From Urophycis tenuis (lineage: Eukaryota > Chordata > Actinopteri > Gadiformes > Phycidae): DNA of 64,000 nt. The position numbers and the translations under genes were made by a program. Positions 41,302 through 53,986 of this stretch are shown one piece after another. Below the pieces are notes generated by a model. The model was not told the origin of the DNA and did no database searches. It saw only the letters and a list, made by a program, of their open reading frames with translations. Each line of letters begins with the position of its first letter. Positions within the stretch are counted from its first letter, which is position 1. The stretch spans positions 5,042,198 to 5,106,197 of the forward strand of contig JAXIVH010000024.1 in the NCBI GenBank assembly GCA_036785325.1, read 5' to 3'.

Positions 41302-42641
41302 TTTATTGCTTTTCTATATAAACAGGGTAAAGATATAAAAACGACTTTTCTAGCATGTCTAAACTACTACAGCAACAAAATAAATACAATGTATAAAAAA
41401 CTAAAGTACAGAGGCGTAAACAAGGTAACGAGGTCTGTCTTAACAGATATTTATACATTGTACGCATCAGAGATTTTCTTTGTATAATTTACATTCTTTT
41501 ACATTTTGCTCAATGTATTTTGTAACTATTTTTACTGAAGACATTGTGGGGGTACAGTGGTGTCAATCCTAATAAATTAAGGAATAAATATTATTCTGGA
41601 AGACACATGTCATTTTGTCATGGTCATGTCAAATCACCCACTAACAGTATGTACCTTGTATGAACCTTTCCTCCACATGACATCATCTCATCAACAAGTA
41701 GAACAACAATACATATTTAGTGTCACCGACATCATGGTCATAATGTTCATTATCAGATTATTGACCTGCATGTCTTTCTCTTTGTTTTAATTAAACCGAA
41801 AGTGACAATTTCATTCCATGGATTTTATTTTCATAATATATCTTAATTCAGATTGATTTAAAACCAAAGTATATTGGGAACATTAGATTGGATATTGCTC
41901 AGCCACAAGGTCACTGTGATGAACAGCCGCTACGTGTCAACTAACTGACTATCTAGTGAGGAGCAGAATTAATATTAGACCTTTACCTCCCGTTTTTAAA
42001 AATTTGTATTTAAATGCTGTTAAGACAAGGATGCCCCCCCCTTCAGATCTGTCTTGGGGGCGAGGGTTAGGGGTGCCACAGACATATGGTCTGTTTGAGG
42101 CTTACAAATACAAATGACCCCACTATGGTGTATCCATGAAAATGCGTGAGTGTATGCTGTCCAAAGGCTCAGTAAACAGTCCTGTCAACCAAGAATAATT
42201 TACCACAATAACATTGCTAAATCGAGTTAGTTTAGGAATGGAATAACACAAAAATAAACATTTGATTGCCATGATTGTTAAGTCACATTATCTCAATTTC
42301 ATATTTTTTAGTGATTATATTATACTATTACTATATATGTTCTCAACAAATGGATTCAATGGGTATTATATGACACACCTATTACCATGAAGTATTACCA
42401 GTCACTGTGGAGAGCTGCTGTACTGCTCTACGGCCTTCTGCAGATCCACCAGTAATCTCTCAGGTTGCATACACCAGGAATTACACTTGTTAACAAGTCA
42501 AATCTTCAATTTAAATCTTCAAAAACTTCATATTCAAATATAAACAATGACTCCACAAGGTCCTGACTCTCACACCACAGTTGAAGAAGTGTAACCATTC
42601 TGCCTGCATGTAAACATCACGAGGGTCCAAACATGGCTTCC
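41302..42641 (-). other. Presumed inava 3' UTR
   Basis: AT-rich sequence following the inava stop. A minus-strand AATAAA lies at 41302-41307. No open frame of interest is present on either strand. Confidence 0.5.
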
Positions 42642-45600
42642 TCAGACTTGGCTGACGATCTTGGAGGAGTCGTCTCCGAACCAATGCCCCGGTCCATCTT
42701 CAGCGGTCCTCTGGAACACACGTTGTGTCATCACCTGCAGAGTAAAAACACAACTAATCACAATCTACTTTTGAAGAGATGACTTCATGACATGAATTGG
42801 TTTGTTAAACACAAAACAGATTGAGGTGACTCATCCTCCGCGAGGCTACAACCTGAGGAGTTAGGACCACATATCTGAGCTATGTAAACTTTTCATATCG
42901 CTTATCTAATCCTCATCCATATAGTCCTTCATCTGAAGCCACACATTCGGTCCTGACCTGCTCTTGATATCTCTGGTGGTGGGCGAGAGGGGAGACCCAG
43001 TCCGGTGCCGTCTTCACCCGGACCGCCCCCTGTCTGTCCAGGGAGCGGGGCCGCGCCCCTCTGAACTGGCTGCGCTGGTGCCAGGACTTCAGCTGGTCGT
43101 CCACCAGCTGCCGCGGGAGGCCGGGGCCGTGCTCCCACAGGGACGGGGAGCGGGACAGCCCGGCCTGCTGAGGGGCCCGCCTGGGGGCCGCAGCAGCAGC
43201 AGGTCCAGGAGCCTCGGCGTACAGGTAGTCCCGCCTGATGGAACGGGCCCGGTGGTCATGGTACCCCCTGGCCAGGTCCAGGTCCAGGGCGTAGGCAACA
43301 TCTCCAGCATAGTGGCCTCGGTTAAAGCCGGGACTAGCCTGGTAGTGAAGGATCTGGTGAATGCCAGGGCTCTGGAAGGCGTGCGGTCCGGGCCCACCTG
43401 TGGGGCTCGGGTGCTGGAACTGTCTGGCTCTGGGAAACTCGCTGTGCTCCTCCTGACAAACGGAGCCCGTACACGTGGTCCAAGAGTGCTCCGAGTGGCT
43501 GTCCTCAGAGTCTTCCTGGTATCCATAGTGGCCCAGAGGGCTTCCCCAAGCGACCTCTGGAGTTCCATAGTGTCCTGAAGGGTTCCTCCTAGCAGCCTCT
43601 GGGGTTCCATAGTGTCCTGCAGGGTTCCCACTGAGGGCCTCTGGGGTTCCATAGTGTCCTGCAGGGATCCCCCTAGCAGCCTCTGGGGTTCCATAGTGTC
43701 CTGAAGGATTCCTCCTAGCAGCCTCTGGGGTTCCATAGTGTCCTGCAGGGTTCCCACTGGGGGCCTCTGGGGTTCCATAGTGTCCACCAGGGGCCTCTGG
43801 GGTTCCATAGCGTCCTGCAGGGATCCCCCTAGCAGCCTCTGGGGTTCCATAGTGTCCTGCAGGGTTCCCACCAGGGGCCTCTGGGGTTCCATAGTGTCCT
43901 GCAGGGATCCCCCTAGCAGCCTCTGGGGTTCCATAGTGTCCTGCAGGGATCCCCCTAGCAGCCTCTGGGGTTCCATAGTGTCCTGCAGGGTTCCCACCAG
44001 GGGCCTCTGGGGTTCCATAGTGTCCTGCAGGGTTCCCACCAGGAGCCTCTGGGGTTCCATAGTGTCCTGCAGGGTTCCCCCTAGCAGCCTCTGGGGTTCC
44101 ATAGTGTCCTGCAGGGTTCCCACCAGGGGCCTCTGGGGTTCCATAGTGTCCTGCAGGGTTCCCCCTAGCAGCCTCTGGGGTTCCATAGTGTCCTGCAGGG
44201 TTCCCCCTAGCAGCCTCTGGGGTTCCATAGTGTCCTGCAGGGTTCCCACCAGGGGCCTCTGGGGTTCCATAGTGTCCTGCAGGGTTCCCACCAGGGGCCT
44301 CTGGGGTTCCATAGTGTCCTGCAGGGTTCCCACCAGGGGCCTCTGGGGTTCCATAGTGTCCTGCAGGGTTCCCACCAGGGGCCTCTGGGGTTCCATAGTG
44401 TCCTGCAGGGTTCCCACCAGGGGCCTCTGGGGTTCCATGGTGTGCGGCAGGGTTCCCCCTGGAGGCCTCTGGGATTGTGACAGAGTAGTCTGTTAGGCGC
44501 CTCCTTGCAGATCTTGTGCGACCTCGGGTTCTTTCCTCCAGTGGAGTTTCAGGGTTGGAAATCCTGTAGGAAAACACAGAAGTCTATATGTTCAACCTTT
44601 GAACTCCGAGACGTTGCGTGTTGCTGAATGTGTGTTGCTGGCGGGGTCATTGTTGAGGTTAAGATCATGCCCTACCTGAGGGAGAGGTTTCGGTGCAGCC
44701 GGGGCTCTGGGCTGGACGGGGAGCCATTGGACAGGCTGGTCGACAGCTTCAGCTTGGACATCTGCTGGGGCAGGCCAGCGTTGGCCAGGCAGACTTCCAG
44801 GGGCGGTAGGACCTGGCTGGGGGTGGTGCTACTAAACAGCCCACCAGGAGGAAGAAGAGCTCAGTGAGGGTGTGATGAAGAGGGGATTTCATTATGGTTG
44901 GTGCTTCTTCCAAATCTCCCGTCTGGGATAAATAGAGTATGATGTCATCATCCTGGTCACACTTTATATGACAGTTAAGAACCATTGTAGTTCAGAAAAA
45001 AACCAGACACAAAAATCTAACTCGTAGAACATAAATCACCAGAAGAGGGAGTCAATGAGAGCCCTTTTACCTCGTTGTGCTCTTGGTGCTGGAGCGAGAC
45101 TTCTTGGTCTTCTGAAAAGGCTGGTCCAGACTGGACTCCGTCCAGGGGGAGGGCTGGATGGGAGGGGCCTCGGTCTCAGGGTTCGATGTGAAACTTAGCA
45201 CAGAGTCAAGACCCGGGGAGCCCTGTCTGCTGGGCGTCAGCTGGCCCGGAGCGTGCTGGCTCGGAGTGAGCGGGATCGGAGTGAGCGGGATCGGAGTGAG
45301 CCGACTCGGGGTGAGCTGGCTGGGGGTGCGCTTGATCGGCGCGTGGTGGCTCAGTGTGCGTTTGATTGGCGTGAGCTGGCTCGGAGTGAGCTGGCTTGGC
45401 GTGCGCGATATTGGCGTGTGAGGCTGTGAGGCCACAGGTGAAGACAAGATGGAGGAGTTTGGAGTCGAGGGCGAGGACAGAGAGAACGTCTGAGGAAGAT
45501 GGTTCGGATCTCTGTAAGGAGGTCCTGAGGATGGCTGAGGATGATGCACTTCTAGGGAAAGGACAACAATACATTACTACTACAACTGCTGCGTACATGT

Positions 45601-48600
45601 GGACAACATCCGACTCATCAAACGGATGCAATGATTTGTCCCATTTCGGTTTAGGGACATAATGCATTCCAACCTGTGGACCAGGTTATTGATATCAGAA
45701 GGAGTTCATCAAAGTCCTACCTTCATCCAGGACTGGTGAATCCGAGAGAGAGCTGTCATCCGAGTTACCACGCTCTGTGAAAGTGAGACATTTTTGATCT
45801 TTTGAACTTTTTGCAGTCAAATGTTTTTCATGCCATCTTTCAAAATATTTGAATGAAGTATGGAAATAACATGGCCTAATAAACAAATGAATTAATAAAA
45901 TAACCTAGCAACTACTAAAGGCTAAATCGATTCAGGGATCTGGTCCATCAAGAAAAGTGATGCAGTGAACTCCACTGCACTGTAAACACCGATCTAGATA
46001 ATTTGTTTACGAATGTAAAGGTAAGTTCCTCTAAAGGGCCGATCTTAAGGGCAGGTTGCTACAGAGCTCAGAGCTCAGGGCTCCCAGGTGGTACCTTGCA
46101 GGGGGATGGAGAAAGCAGGCAGAGGAGAGGAGCGGCCATGCTGGAGACGGAGCTGAAAGGCAGACTCCTGGAGCTCCTTCACCTTCCTCTCCTCACGCCG
46201 GCACTGCTGCACCCGACTCCTCCTCACAGCCTTGTTCTGGTGCTCCTCTCTGACCAGCCTCCGGGCCGCCTCGTAGATCTTCAGCTGCAGGGCCAGCTCA
46301 GCATCCACCAGGTTCAGCTGGGACTCCTGGTGGGTGGAGGGATGCGTGTGAGCGCAGCACGGTGTGGAGGTGCTGCTAACACTGTGTGGACCGTGGGGGT
46401 CACTGAGACACTGGCTGGAGGGGAGGCGTTACCTCTGGCCCCCGAGGGATGCTCTGCTCATCCAACTGAAACGCAGCGCCGATACGTCGCCGGACCTTAG
46501 GGGGCGTCTCTCCGGGAGCCAGGGGATAGTCTGCCGACAGCTCGCCTGTCAGCTCCTGAAGGGGACAGGTCAGTACACCAGCTGTCATTAGTACATCATT
46601 ACTTTACATTACATCTAAATAGATGTTGTTATAGTAATAGTTAGAAGTTTGGCCTATTTGCTGGGACCCCAGGTAATTGTTGACATTGTTTACGTCATGA
46701 TGTAAACAACGTATGTTTCACGGTGTGGGAAGTTGACATCCAAAATGGAGGTCAACCAGAGTTCCAAACCACAGTGCATAAGCCCACAGAGCTTTATCTT
46801 TCTTTAGTCCAAGACAAGTCATACCAACTGCACTGGCTGGGTACTTTTCTCACTCTCCCCCACAAACGAACAAATCCACAAGTTTCGATGTGCTACGCCT
46901 GCACACAGGCCCTGACTGAGGAACTGTGGGACTATATCTTTAATCTGAAGGCCTTAAAAAGAAAAGGCATCCAATTCAAACATGTTGAGGCATACAAGAT
47001 ATTTGAGGGCTCTGTTGCACAATCCTGCTGCACGGATTACCTTTCACAAGACTCACTGGCTCACCTGCTTACTCCGTATAAGAGGACATACCACACAGAA
47101 CCAAACTAAACCCCATGCATGTAAACAAACAAATACCATGTTTAATTTAATTTTCATTTGAGTCTTCCAACCCCCCAACAGGCTTCATCAGACTTAAAGA
47201 CACAAGGCAGAGAAGGTGGCGCTGCCCAGGTCTTGCTTCACCTTTTGTCACTGCAGTAAGGAGGTGTCATGAGATTCTTCCATTAGTAGCTCGACGTGTC
47301 CGAACAGGACCGCCCTGCCCAGTCGTCAACACAATACAGAGGTATGAGATGTTTCTCCCCAGCCCCGAGCATAGCAAGGCCTCCCTGGAGGCTGGGGTCT
47401 TCAGATTATTGAGAACATACCAATAGTCACCTGAGGTGAGCTGATTCCCTCACTTGTATGGTGAATTCATAGCACACTTTGTTGAGACGTTTACTTGTTT
47501 TTATTTACGCTTTTAAAAGACAAATGTCACGTTCACCATCTCAATGATCTAAAAGAGAGCTGTAAAATACTAAAGAGAGCCACTACAGGATGTTCAGAAA
47601 GGCAGCGGAGACTAAAATCCTTCCTACAACTTCTGTCAGCAACACAGAGTCGTGCGTTTGAGAATATCACCACCACTGCTCTACCCACAGCCCACACGCT
47701 GAGTGCTTCAGCCTGGCCTGCAGCCCTTGAATGTGTATTAGCATGCCTGATGACTACATATCCTGTACAGCAGCTTTGGACCTGCGTAGCGAGTGATCCA
47801 ACGGTATCTCATCGTCTCCCCGTTTCCCAAGCGCAGAGCGACAGGTTTGCTCACCGCCTCTCGGATGCAGAGCTTCTTCAGCTCCAGCACACAGAGCTGC
47901 AGCCGGTCCTGCAGAGCCTGGTGCTTCAGCTTCATGGCCCTGGTGTGGGTCGTCACATCCTTGGTCGTGGTCGTGGGACTGTCAGAACCTGAGGAGCACA
48001 ACAGCAGAACCTCAAAGGAAGCCCACTTCATCACATGATGATGATGACGATGATGATGAGAAAGTAACTTTGACTCTGAGCAGAATGGTAGAATAAGGAT
48101 CTGCTTATTGAATCAATCTCAGCAGTTTGTTTTGTGCTAAAAACGGTTCCAAGTATTTTAGTTCATCATTTTTTGTATGCCTTTTTTGAAAATCTTTATA
48201 AATGGATGAAATCTTGAAATAAACACCGAAGCAAAGTGATGCTTTCACTAACAATGGATGCTCATGGAGTTGTTCTGTCTGGCCTCACTGCAGTGAGCGG
48301 CTTCACTAAGTCAGTGTGTCTGGCTGAAGCAGTCAGACTCTGGTGACTAATGACTTTTGGATTATCAGACTTTAGACTGCATGTATGAGGTTCCTGCTGG
48401 TTGTGACCTCACTGTGCCAGTAAGAAAGGCGTGACATGCCAACAGAAACTCGTCTGTACATAAGCCCTTCTGAAAGGGCAACACCTCATTGGGGAAGGCA
48501 AGTTGATTAGCTGGACTACTTCAAAAGAAAACAACATAGAAATATTAGCATTGACCATTGAGCCTCACCCTTGAAAAAGGTCTGTTCAATACAACCCGAA

Positions 48601-49065
48601 CCCTACTGGGACAGTCTGACACAAACAAGGTCCCTTTTCACCCCAGACCATAAAGACGTTGCTGTCGTTGGCAAAAATGAGCCATTTTTAACACGCATTT
48701 GTGAGATTGATTTGGAATCTCATTCTCCCTGACAAGCCAAGGATGCATTGGCAGTGTTGTAGAGTTAACGTAAACTAAACACAATGAGGTGCAACACACA
48801 AAGACACGCTGTGACAACGCCAACCAACAGCATTTGTTGCGGGGCACAAAGGAGGACATCTTGGCCATGGCCCTGCCCATGGCCCTGTAAGCTCTCCAAT
48901 GTCTCGGTCCTTCTCTCCTCTGCCACGCACAGAACCACCGCTCCCTCCTGGCTTGGATTACCAGCGGAGGTCAAAGACAAGAGCCGGCAGGTGGGAGGGG
49001 ACGCCCGTGAATAAAACAATAGCACAATGATCACTCATGTGAACCGTTCTGCCCAGAGCGTTTAG

Positions 49066-49100
<35 letters not shown>

Positions 49101-49321
49101 TGTGTGTGTGTGTTGATCATATTAGTATCATTTTCATTAATGTGCTGACAACGTAATCCCTCCACAACAACCCAGGACTGGAGGCCTCAGATCAGGTGTG
49201 GCGCCGCAGTGGTGCAGGTGAGAGGGAGACTCTGGTTCTGTGAGACTCTGGTTCTGGAGGGCTTACCCGAGTGCAGGATGATGCCGCTGTCTGTGTCGCT
49301 GATCTCCCCGTTCCCCTCCAT
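42642..49321 (-). CDS. inava: Innate immunity activator protein (INAVA, C1orf106-like), CUPID-domain adaptor
   Basis: Nine coding exons: 49267-49321, 47855-47988, 46433-46555, 46095-46326, 45721-45774, 45071-45551, 44676-44831, 42958-44563, 42642-42734. They give about 977 residues; human is about 663. The N-terminus carries EISDTDSGIILHSG. The cytohesin-binding CUPID/DUF3338 region (about 30-185) has ELTGELSADYPL, PKVRRRIGAAFQLDEQ and LALQLKIYEAARRL. NSDDSSLSD follows. The C-terminal signature is KSWHQRSQFRGARPRSLDRQ and the end is KIVSQV. In mammals INAVA controls cytohesin/ARF6 activity at epithelial junctions and boosts NOD2 signalling. The excess length comes from 22 fourteen-residue GTPEA repeats (about 455-757) and a Thr-Pro pentapeptide repeat (about 243-310). 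FRMD4 paralogues share CUPID but also have FERM, absent here. Confidence 0.93.
43545..44440 (-). repeat. 42-bp coding minisatellite in inava (22 units of YGTPEAPGGNPAGH)
   Basis: Twenty-two units code for HYGTPEAPGGNPAG or the AARGNPAG, AARGIPAG and AARRNPSG variants. One unit is shortened to GTPEAPGGHY. The whole array is in frame inside exon 42958-44563. The antisense frame is also open but has no gene signature. Confidence 0.95.
45225..45425 (-). repeat. 15-bp coding repeat in inava (LTPSQ/LTPIP units)
   Basis: About 13 five-residue units such as RTPSQ, LTPSQ, LTPIK and LTPIP lie inside exon 45071-45551. They encode a Ser/Thr-Pro-rich, presumably disordered linker. Confidence 0.85.
46723..47109 (+). 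other. Unassigned 128-codon open frame antisense in an inava intron
   Basis: The frame starts MWEVDIQNGGQPEFQTT and has mixed composition with CYAC and SCCTDY, unlike a repeat artefact. I do not recognise it. It lies on the strand opposite to inava, between exons 46433-46555 and 47855-47988. No clear splice sites or promoter were identified. It could be a transposon-derived fragment, a retro-copy or chance. Confidence 0.25.
47989..49266. other. inava intron 1
   Basis: About 1.3 kb with no supported exon. It holds a short (GAT)n tract near 48038 and a (TG)n microsatellite at about 49067-49112. Confidence 0.7.
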
Positions 49322-51965
49322 GGCGGGCAGGTTCGTGGTCCTTCAGGAGAAGACCCTGGACCTCAGCATGCCCTGTGGAGGTGACAGAGTCAGGGGCTCG
49401 TCTGTGTCATCACTCCACCTGCACCTCACTCTGGTGAACGGGACGTCACTCTTTCACTGCTCTGCGTTTGTGAATGATTTATTTTCTGCTACCGTTGTAA
49501 TTTATTGACTCCCAACTGGTTTACGGCTGGGCTCCTGCAGGCAGAATGAATCTCAGTGCAGTGAGGTATGCATCACCACAGGCAGCCCCACGTTAACTAA
49601 ATGCCTTTTGACCCGAGGCTCAGAGGTGTCAAAAGAGCGTTCCCGAGGCCCCACACTAATACAGCATTCCATTTATTGATACTGTCAGAGTATTACTAGT
49701 GGTAGTAGGACTAGGAGTATTATGGTTGTATTACACATCGTACAACACTTTGCACATGAAAATTGGACGTTTTTGTTGACGTTGGAATTATCAAAGCAGA
49801 TTAATGTTGAGATGACGGCCTGTGATTTGCTTAGGCTGACGTAGGCGAGGAGGCCCGTAGAGCCTGGAGTCCGGTTAAGTCATAGTCTGCGCAGGAGTGA
49901 GTACACAGTCTGAGGAGTTTCCTGTGACTGCATGCCTTGAAACTCTGACATCACCTGATTGCTGCAATCTTACTCCCAATAATAATTGACTGCGACAATG
50001 TAGCGCGTAGAAAAAAATACACTTGTGAAACGGCTGGCTTGATTATTAACCATCCTGACTTTATGGTTGTGAGGAGAGCCAGGCGAGGCTCAGGTCCCTG
50101 TAGGGGAGACACTGTGCTCTCCGCAGCTCCAGTCATGTGGTGAAATGAGTTCAACTATTTATCATATATTCAAGTAGTCAAGTTTAACTACGCAACAAAT
50201 CATTTTTTATAAGAAAGCAGTGATTCATTCAAATATATCCAAAAAAATGTTTTCTCTATTGTCTACGAGATATTGTATTTAGTTTGTGAAGCCAGGACAA
50301 CTATAATTTTTGATCTCTAAACGAATAAGGTTAGTGATTATCAACAAATTGACAGTGAGCGGTCAAAGTTATACTGCCGTTAGAAAAACATACAAAAAAG
50401 TATGTACTTAGAACATGTGACGTGACCACGAGTCAAACAGGCTGTTTCTGTTAACCTCTAAAGATAGAGAGAAAGTTACATTTTCCCAAAGACTTCATGA
50501 AACAACCATATGCAGCACTGGTAGGACCTATGAGCCATGATCGTTTGGTATTCACCGAGGCTAGAACTTAGAAAACACTTTGAGAAGCACGAGCCCACAG
50601 GAGCGCTGTGATTCACCGCTCCAGTCCTCGGTAGAGTTTACATACCGGGACCTGGACGGCCGGCCACCACGTGAACACACGACACCCACGACACACACAA
50701 ACACACATCCACCCAACGACCCAAAGAAAAGCCACTTACTTTCAAAAGCCACGCAGAGCAACACAACCTGACTTGACGGGAGCAGGGGGCGGACTACGGG
50801 AGCAGGGGAGGACTGCGGGAGGATGCGAGAGGCTCACCTACTTTGGAGGACTCGCCCTCGAGGAGTGGCCCGGGTCAGTCTCAAATAGCTCAGCTGTTGT
50901 GTTTGAGCATGAAACAGTGTCAACACTAACCGAGATAATGACACATTTCATTTCACTCCCAGCGCGGTGAAATGTGAAACCGCACGGGTTGCTTCACTCT
51001 GCCATTACCGATGGAAACATGTGACTCTTAATGATAAGAATTGCTTCATACCGTAGAGACCATGAGCCAGAGAAGGAAAAGCATCCAACGCTCTTAGGTA
51101 CATATTTATTCACAAATCACATGCGGCTGAATATTGACGAGCAGATAACAGCCATGACCACAACAATGTGTGTGAATGTTTCCTTCATGGCGATTTCACT
51201 CCAACAGGAGGAACACACTGGATCATGTTGGGACTCACCAGACCACCAATCCCCTCCAATTCTTCTTCATTCTTGAGGACCAAGACAAAGAAAGCTTGTC
51301 TTCCAGTTAACTTCTTCTGCAGCTGCTCAGCAAATCAACTGTCAACAGATATGCATCCCATATCTACTGCCATCTCCTGGGCTTCATTAAGTGACCTTCT
51401 AGTGAACTGGAGAGCTCAATAGTGCAATGACCTATCCTGGACTTTTCTTATGTTGTATTTGATGATCATCATTTCATCAGGATATTCCCATTCAATGTGA
51501 AGAAGCATGCTTGTCCATTTCACAAAAATGGTGGCCGCAATGTGCTGCGGTGTCTGCATAATTTACACAGTCACACCTGCTCTGCCACAGCACGGCTCAC
51601 ATTCAGCGGGAATCCTCATTCATTCTGGCTTTCCAGGAATGTCTGCACTTAAGACCCCCACAACAAAGTCCTGCAATGCCAGACGCATCTCGAATGACAC
51701 GGCACCACCGCCAGGGCCAGCGCCACACATTTCTGATCAACTTTTTACTCACACAGCTCAAGTTCTGGGCTGAATGTGTGCTGGGCTACAGTTAAAACAT
51801 GCATCGCTTTAACCAGAGCTTCACATGCAACATCTCGTTGATTTACCCAGTTGGAGTAATTATAAAAAAGGTGAAATATCAGACTCATTAACTGTTGGTC
51901 TTGCATGACATTGCTCCTTGTTCCTTTGTCATCAAAAAAATGTGCTTTGGCCCATACTGTGAATA
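49322..51965. other. Spacer left of the minisatellites
   Basis: I see no gene. The inava promoter and 5' UTR should lie in the first few hundred bases. Frames here (for example 51031-51422) are short and unrecognised. Confidence 0.5.
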
Positions 51966-51984
51966 TTAAAATAGTACACTAAAC

Positions 51985-52655
51985 CTAGACTGTGAGGAAC
52001 CCTGGTGAGACTGTGAGGAACCCTGGCTAGACTGTGAGGAACCCTGGCTATACTGTGAGGAACCCTGACGAGACTGTGAGGAACCCTGGCTAGACTGTGA
52101 GGAACCCTGGCTAGACTGTGAGGAACCCTGACGAGACTGTGAGGAACCCTGACGAGACTGTGAGGAACTCTGGCTATACTGTGAGGAACCCTGGCTAGAC
52201 TGTGAGGAACCCAGGCTAGACTGTGAGGAACCCTGGCTAGACTGTGAGGAACCCTGGCTAGACTGTGAGGAACCCTGACGAGACTGTGAGGAACCCTGAC
52301 GAGACTGTGAGGAACCCAGGCTAGACTGTGAGGAACCCAGGCTAGACTGTGAGGAACCCTGGCTAGACTGTGAGGAACCCTGACAAGACTGTGAGGAACC
52401 CTGGCTATACTGTGAGGAACCCTGACGAGACTGTGAGGAACCCAGGCTAGACTGTGAGGAACCCAGGCTAGACTGTGAGGAACCCTGGCTAGACTGTGAG
52501 GAACCCTGACAAGACTGTGAGGAACCCTGGCTATACTGTGAGGAACCCTGGCTAGACTGTGAGGAACCCTGACGAGACTGTGAGGAACCCTGGCTAGACT
52601 GTGAGGAACCCTGGCTACTAGACTGTGAGGAACCCTGGCTAGACGGTGAGTAACC
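51985..52655. repeat. 21-bp minisatellite, about 31 copies
   Basis: The unit GACTGTGAGGAACCCTGGCT plus A comes in variants with ACGA, ATAC, AAGA and CCAGG. The minus strand reads as an open SSQSSQG heptapeptide repeat of about 250 residues. No splice, promoter or flanking coding signal supports a gene. Confidence 0.93.
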
Positions 52656-53986
52656 CTCGCTAGACGACTTTGCTAATCCCATTGTGTCACGTGAGGTATA
52701 CAAAAGGCACAAGTGACGCCACTACTACCAACAGTGCCCCAAGATGGGACACTGCGATGACTTGAGTGTGTGTGTGTGTGTGTGTTTGTGTGTGCGTGTG
52801 TAAATGAGGTGAAGGAGAGCAACCAAAATTGGCTTGTGATAAATTGTACTGTGCTTATTTTTGGTGAAGCGATTTACTGAAGAATCAAAATAGACTGTTG
52901 GGGGTGTGCTGCTGTGGAATGTGTCCCCACCCCTGCACAGCAGGACCATCATGGCTGCTCAGTCAGCCAGGAGCCAGGCTGCACGGACGCTAAGCTGCCA
53001 GGCAGAGAGTCTCGCTATGAGGTCGCTACTCCTACAGAGAGCGGCTTTACTTCGTGGCTGTCATGGTTGGCTTATGCAAACCAGAAATCCCAAAGAGACA
53101 GAGGGCATTGTAAATGCATTAAAATGACTGGGGAAACATTCTTGAAATACTCCTGGAACATTGTCTACGGGCATGCTACTGCCTCCACTAGACCGATGAC
53201 CCAGTGCCCCTCTGCTATTTAGGAAGGCCTGGTTACTTATAATGTCTCTTCACATGAGGCAGTGATTCATGTATCAAAACACTTTCAGATATAAGACACT
53301 AAGGAAAGACCTGTGAAATGTGGCCCATCACCAACCACCCAACTTTCTGTTGCCTTGAGTCGACAACATGTTGTAGAATACATTATTTAGTAACTCTACC
53401 AGTTGACAGAACTTCAGTTAGAGTAAATAGTACATAGTACACATTTTGATTAGGTTCGGTTGGATGGTTTGGACATTTCACAGCTGTTGAACTGTTGTGC
53501 ACACATGAAGATAAGTTGTCACCTTAATAATAGGATTCTTGTTATAAAGAAATGTTGGTTCTCTTGGAGAACCAAAAAGGTCCTGTGAGAGACTGAGATG
53601 CTTCAGTTCAACACCAAAGGCTAAGTTGTGTCCTCACTGTCCTGCTGTTGGAGCTGTTGGGGAAGAAGGGCTCAGTGTCCCCCTGTCACTGGTATAAGAG
53701 ACAGGCCTAGGAGGTAAACGTAGAACAACAGTAGAACCACAACATGAGATGGGCCGCAGCCCAAAGAGGATGTTGGGCTGTTTGTAACTTCCCTAGATGG
53801 TACCTTATCACATGCTGACCACCAACATTTCCTCTTGATGTCCCCTCTAGAGACAATGTAAACCCAGCCGGCAGCAATATGACACAAGCAAGCAAATTAA
53901 ATCAAGAAAGGAATCTTTGCAACTTTGCAGAAAACGTCAACGACACCCAGAGTCAGAGAGAACATTAGTATAATAGACATGAGAGC
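52656..53986. other. Spacer between two minisatellites
   Basis: A short TG tract lies near 52765-52800. The open frames around 52906-53222 have no recognised product. Nothing else stands out. Confidence 0.5.

Noticed and set aside
43738..44496. A 252-residue plus-strand frame
   Set aside because: It is the antisense shadow of the inava coding minisatellite.
51966..52712. A 248-residue Ser/Gln-rich protein
   Set aside because: It is a pure 21-bp repeat translation without unique flanking coding sequence; listed as a satellite only.
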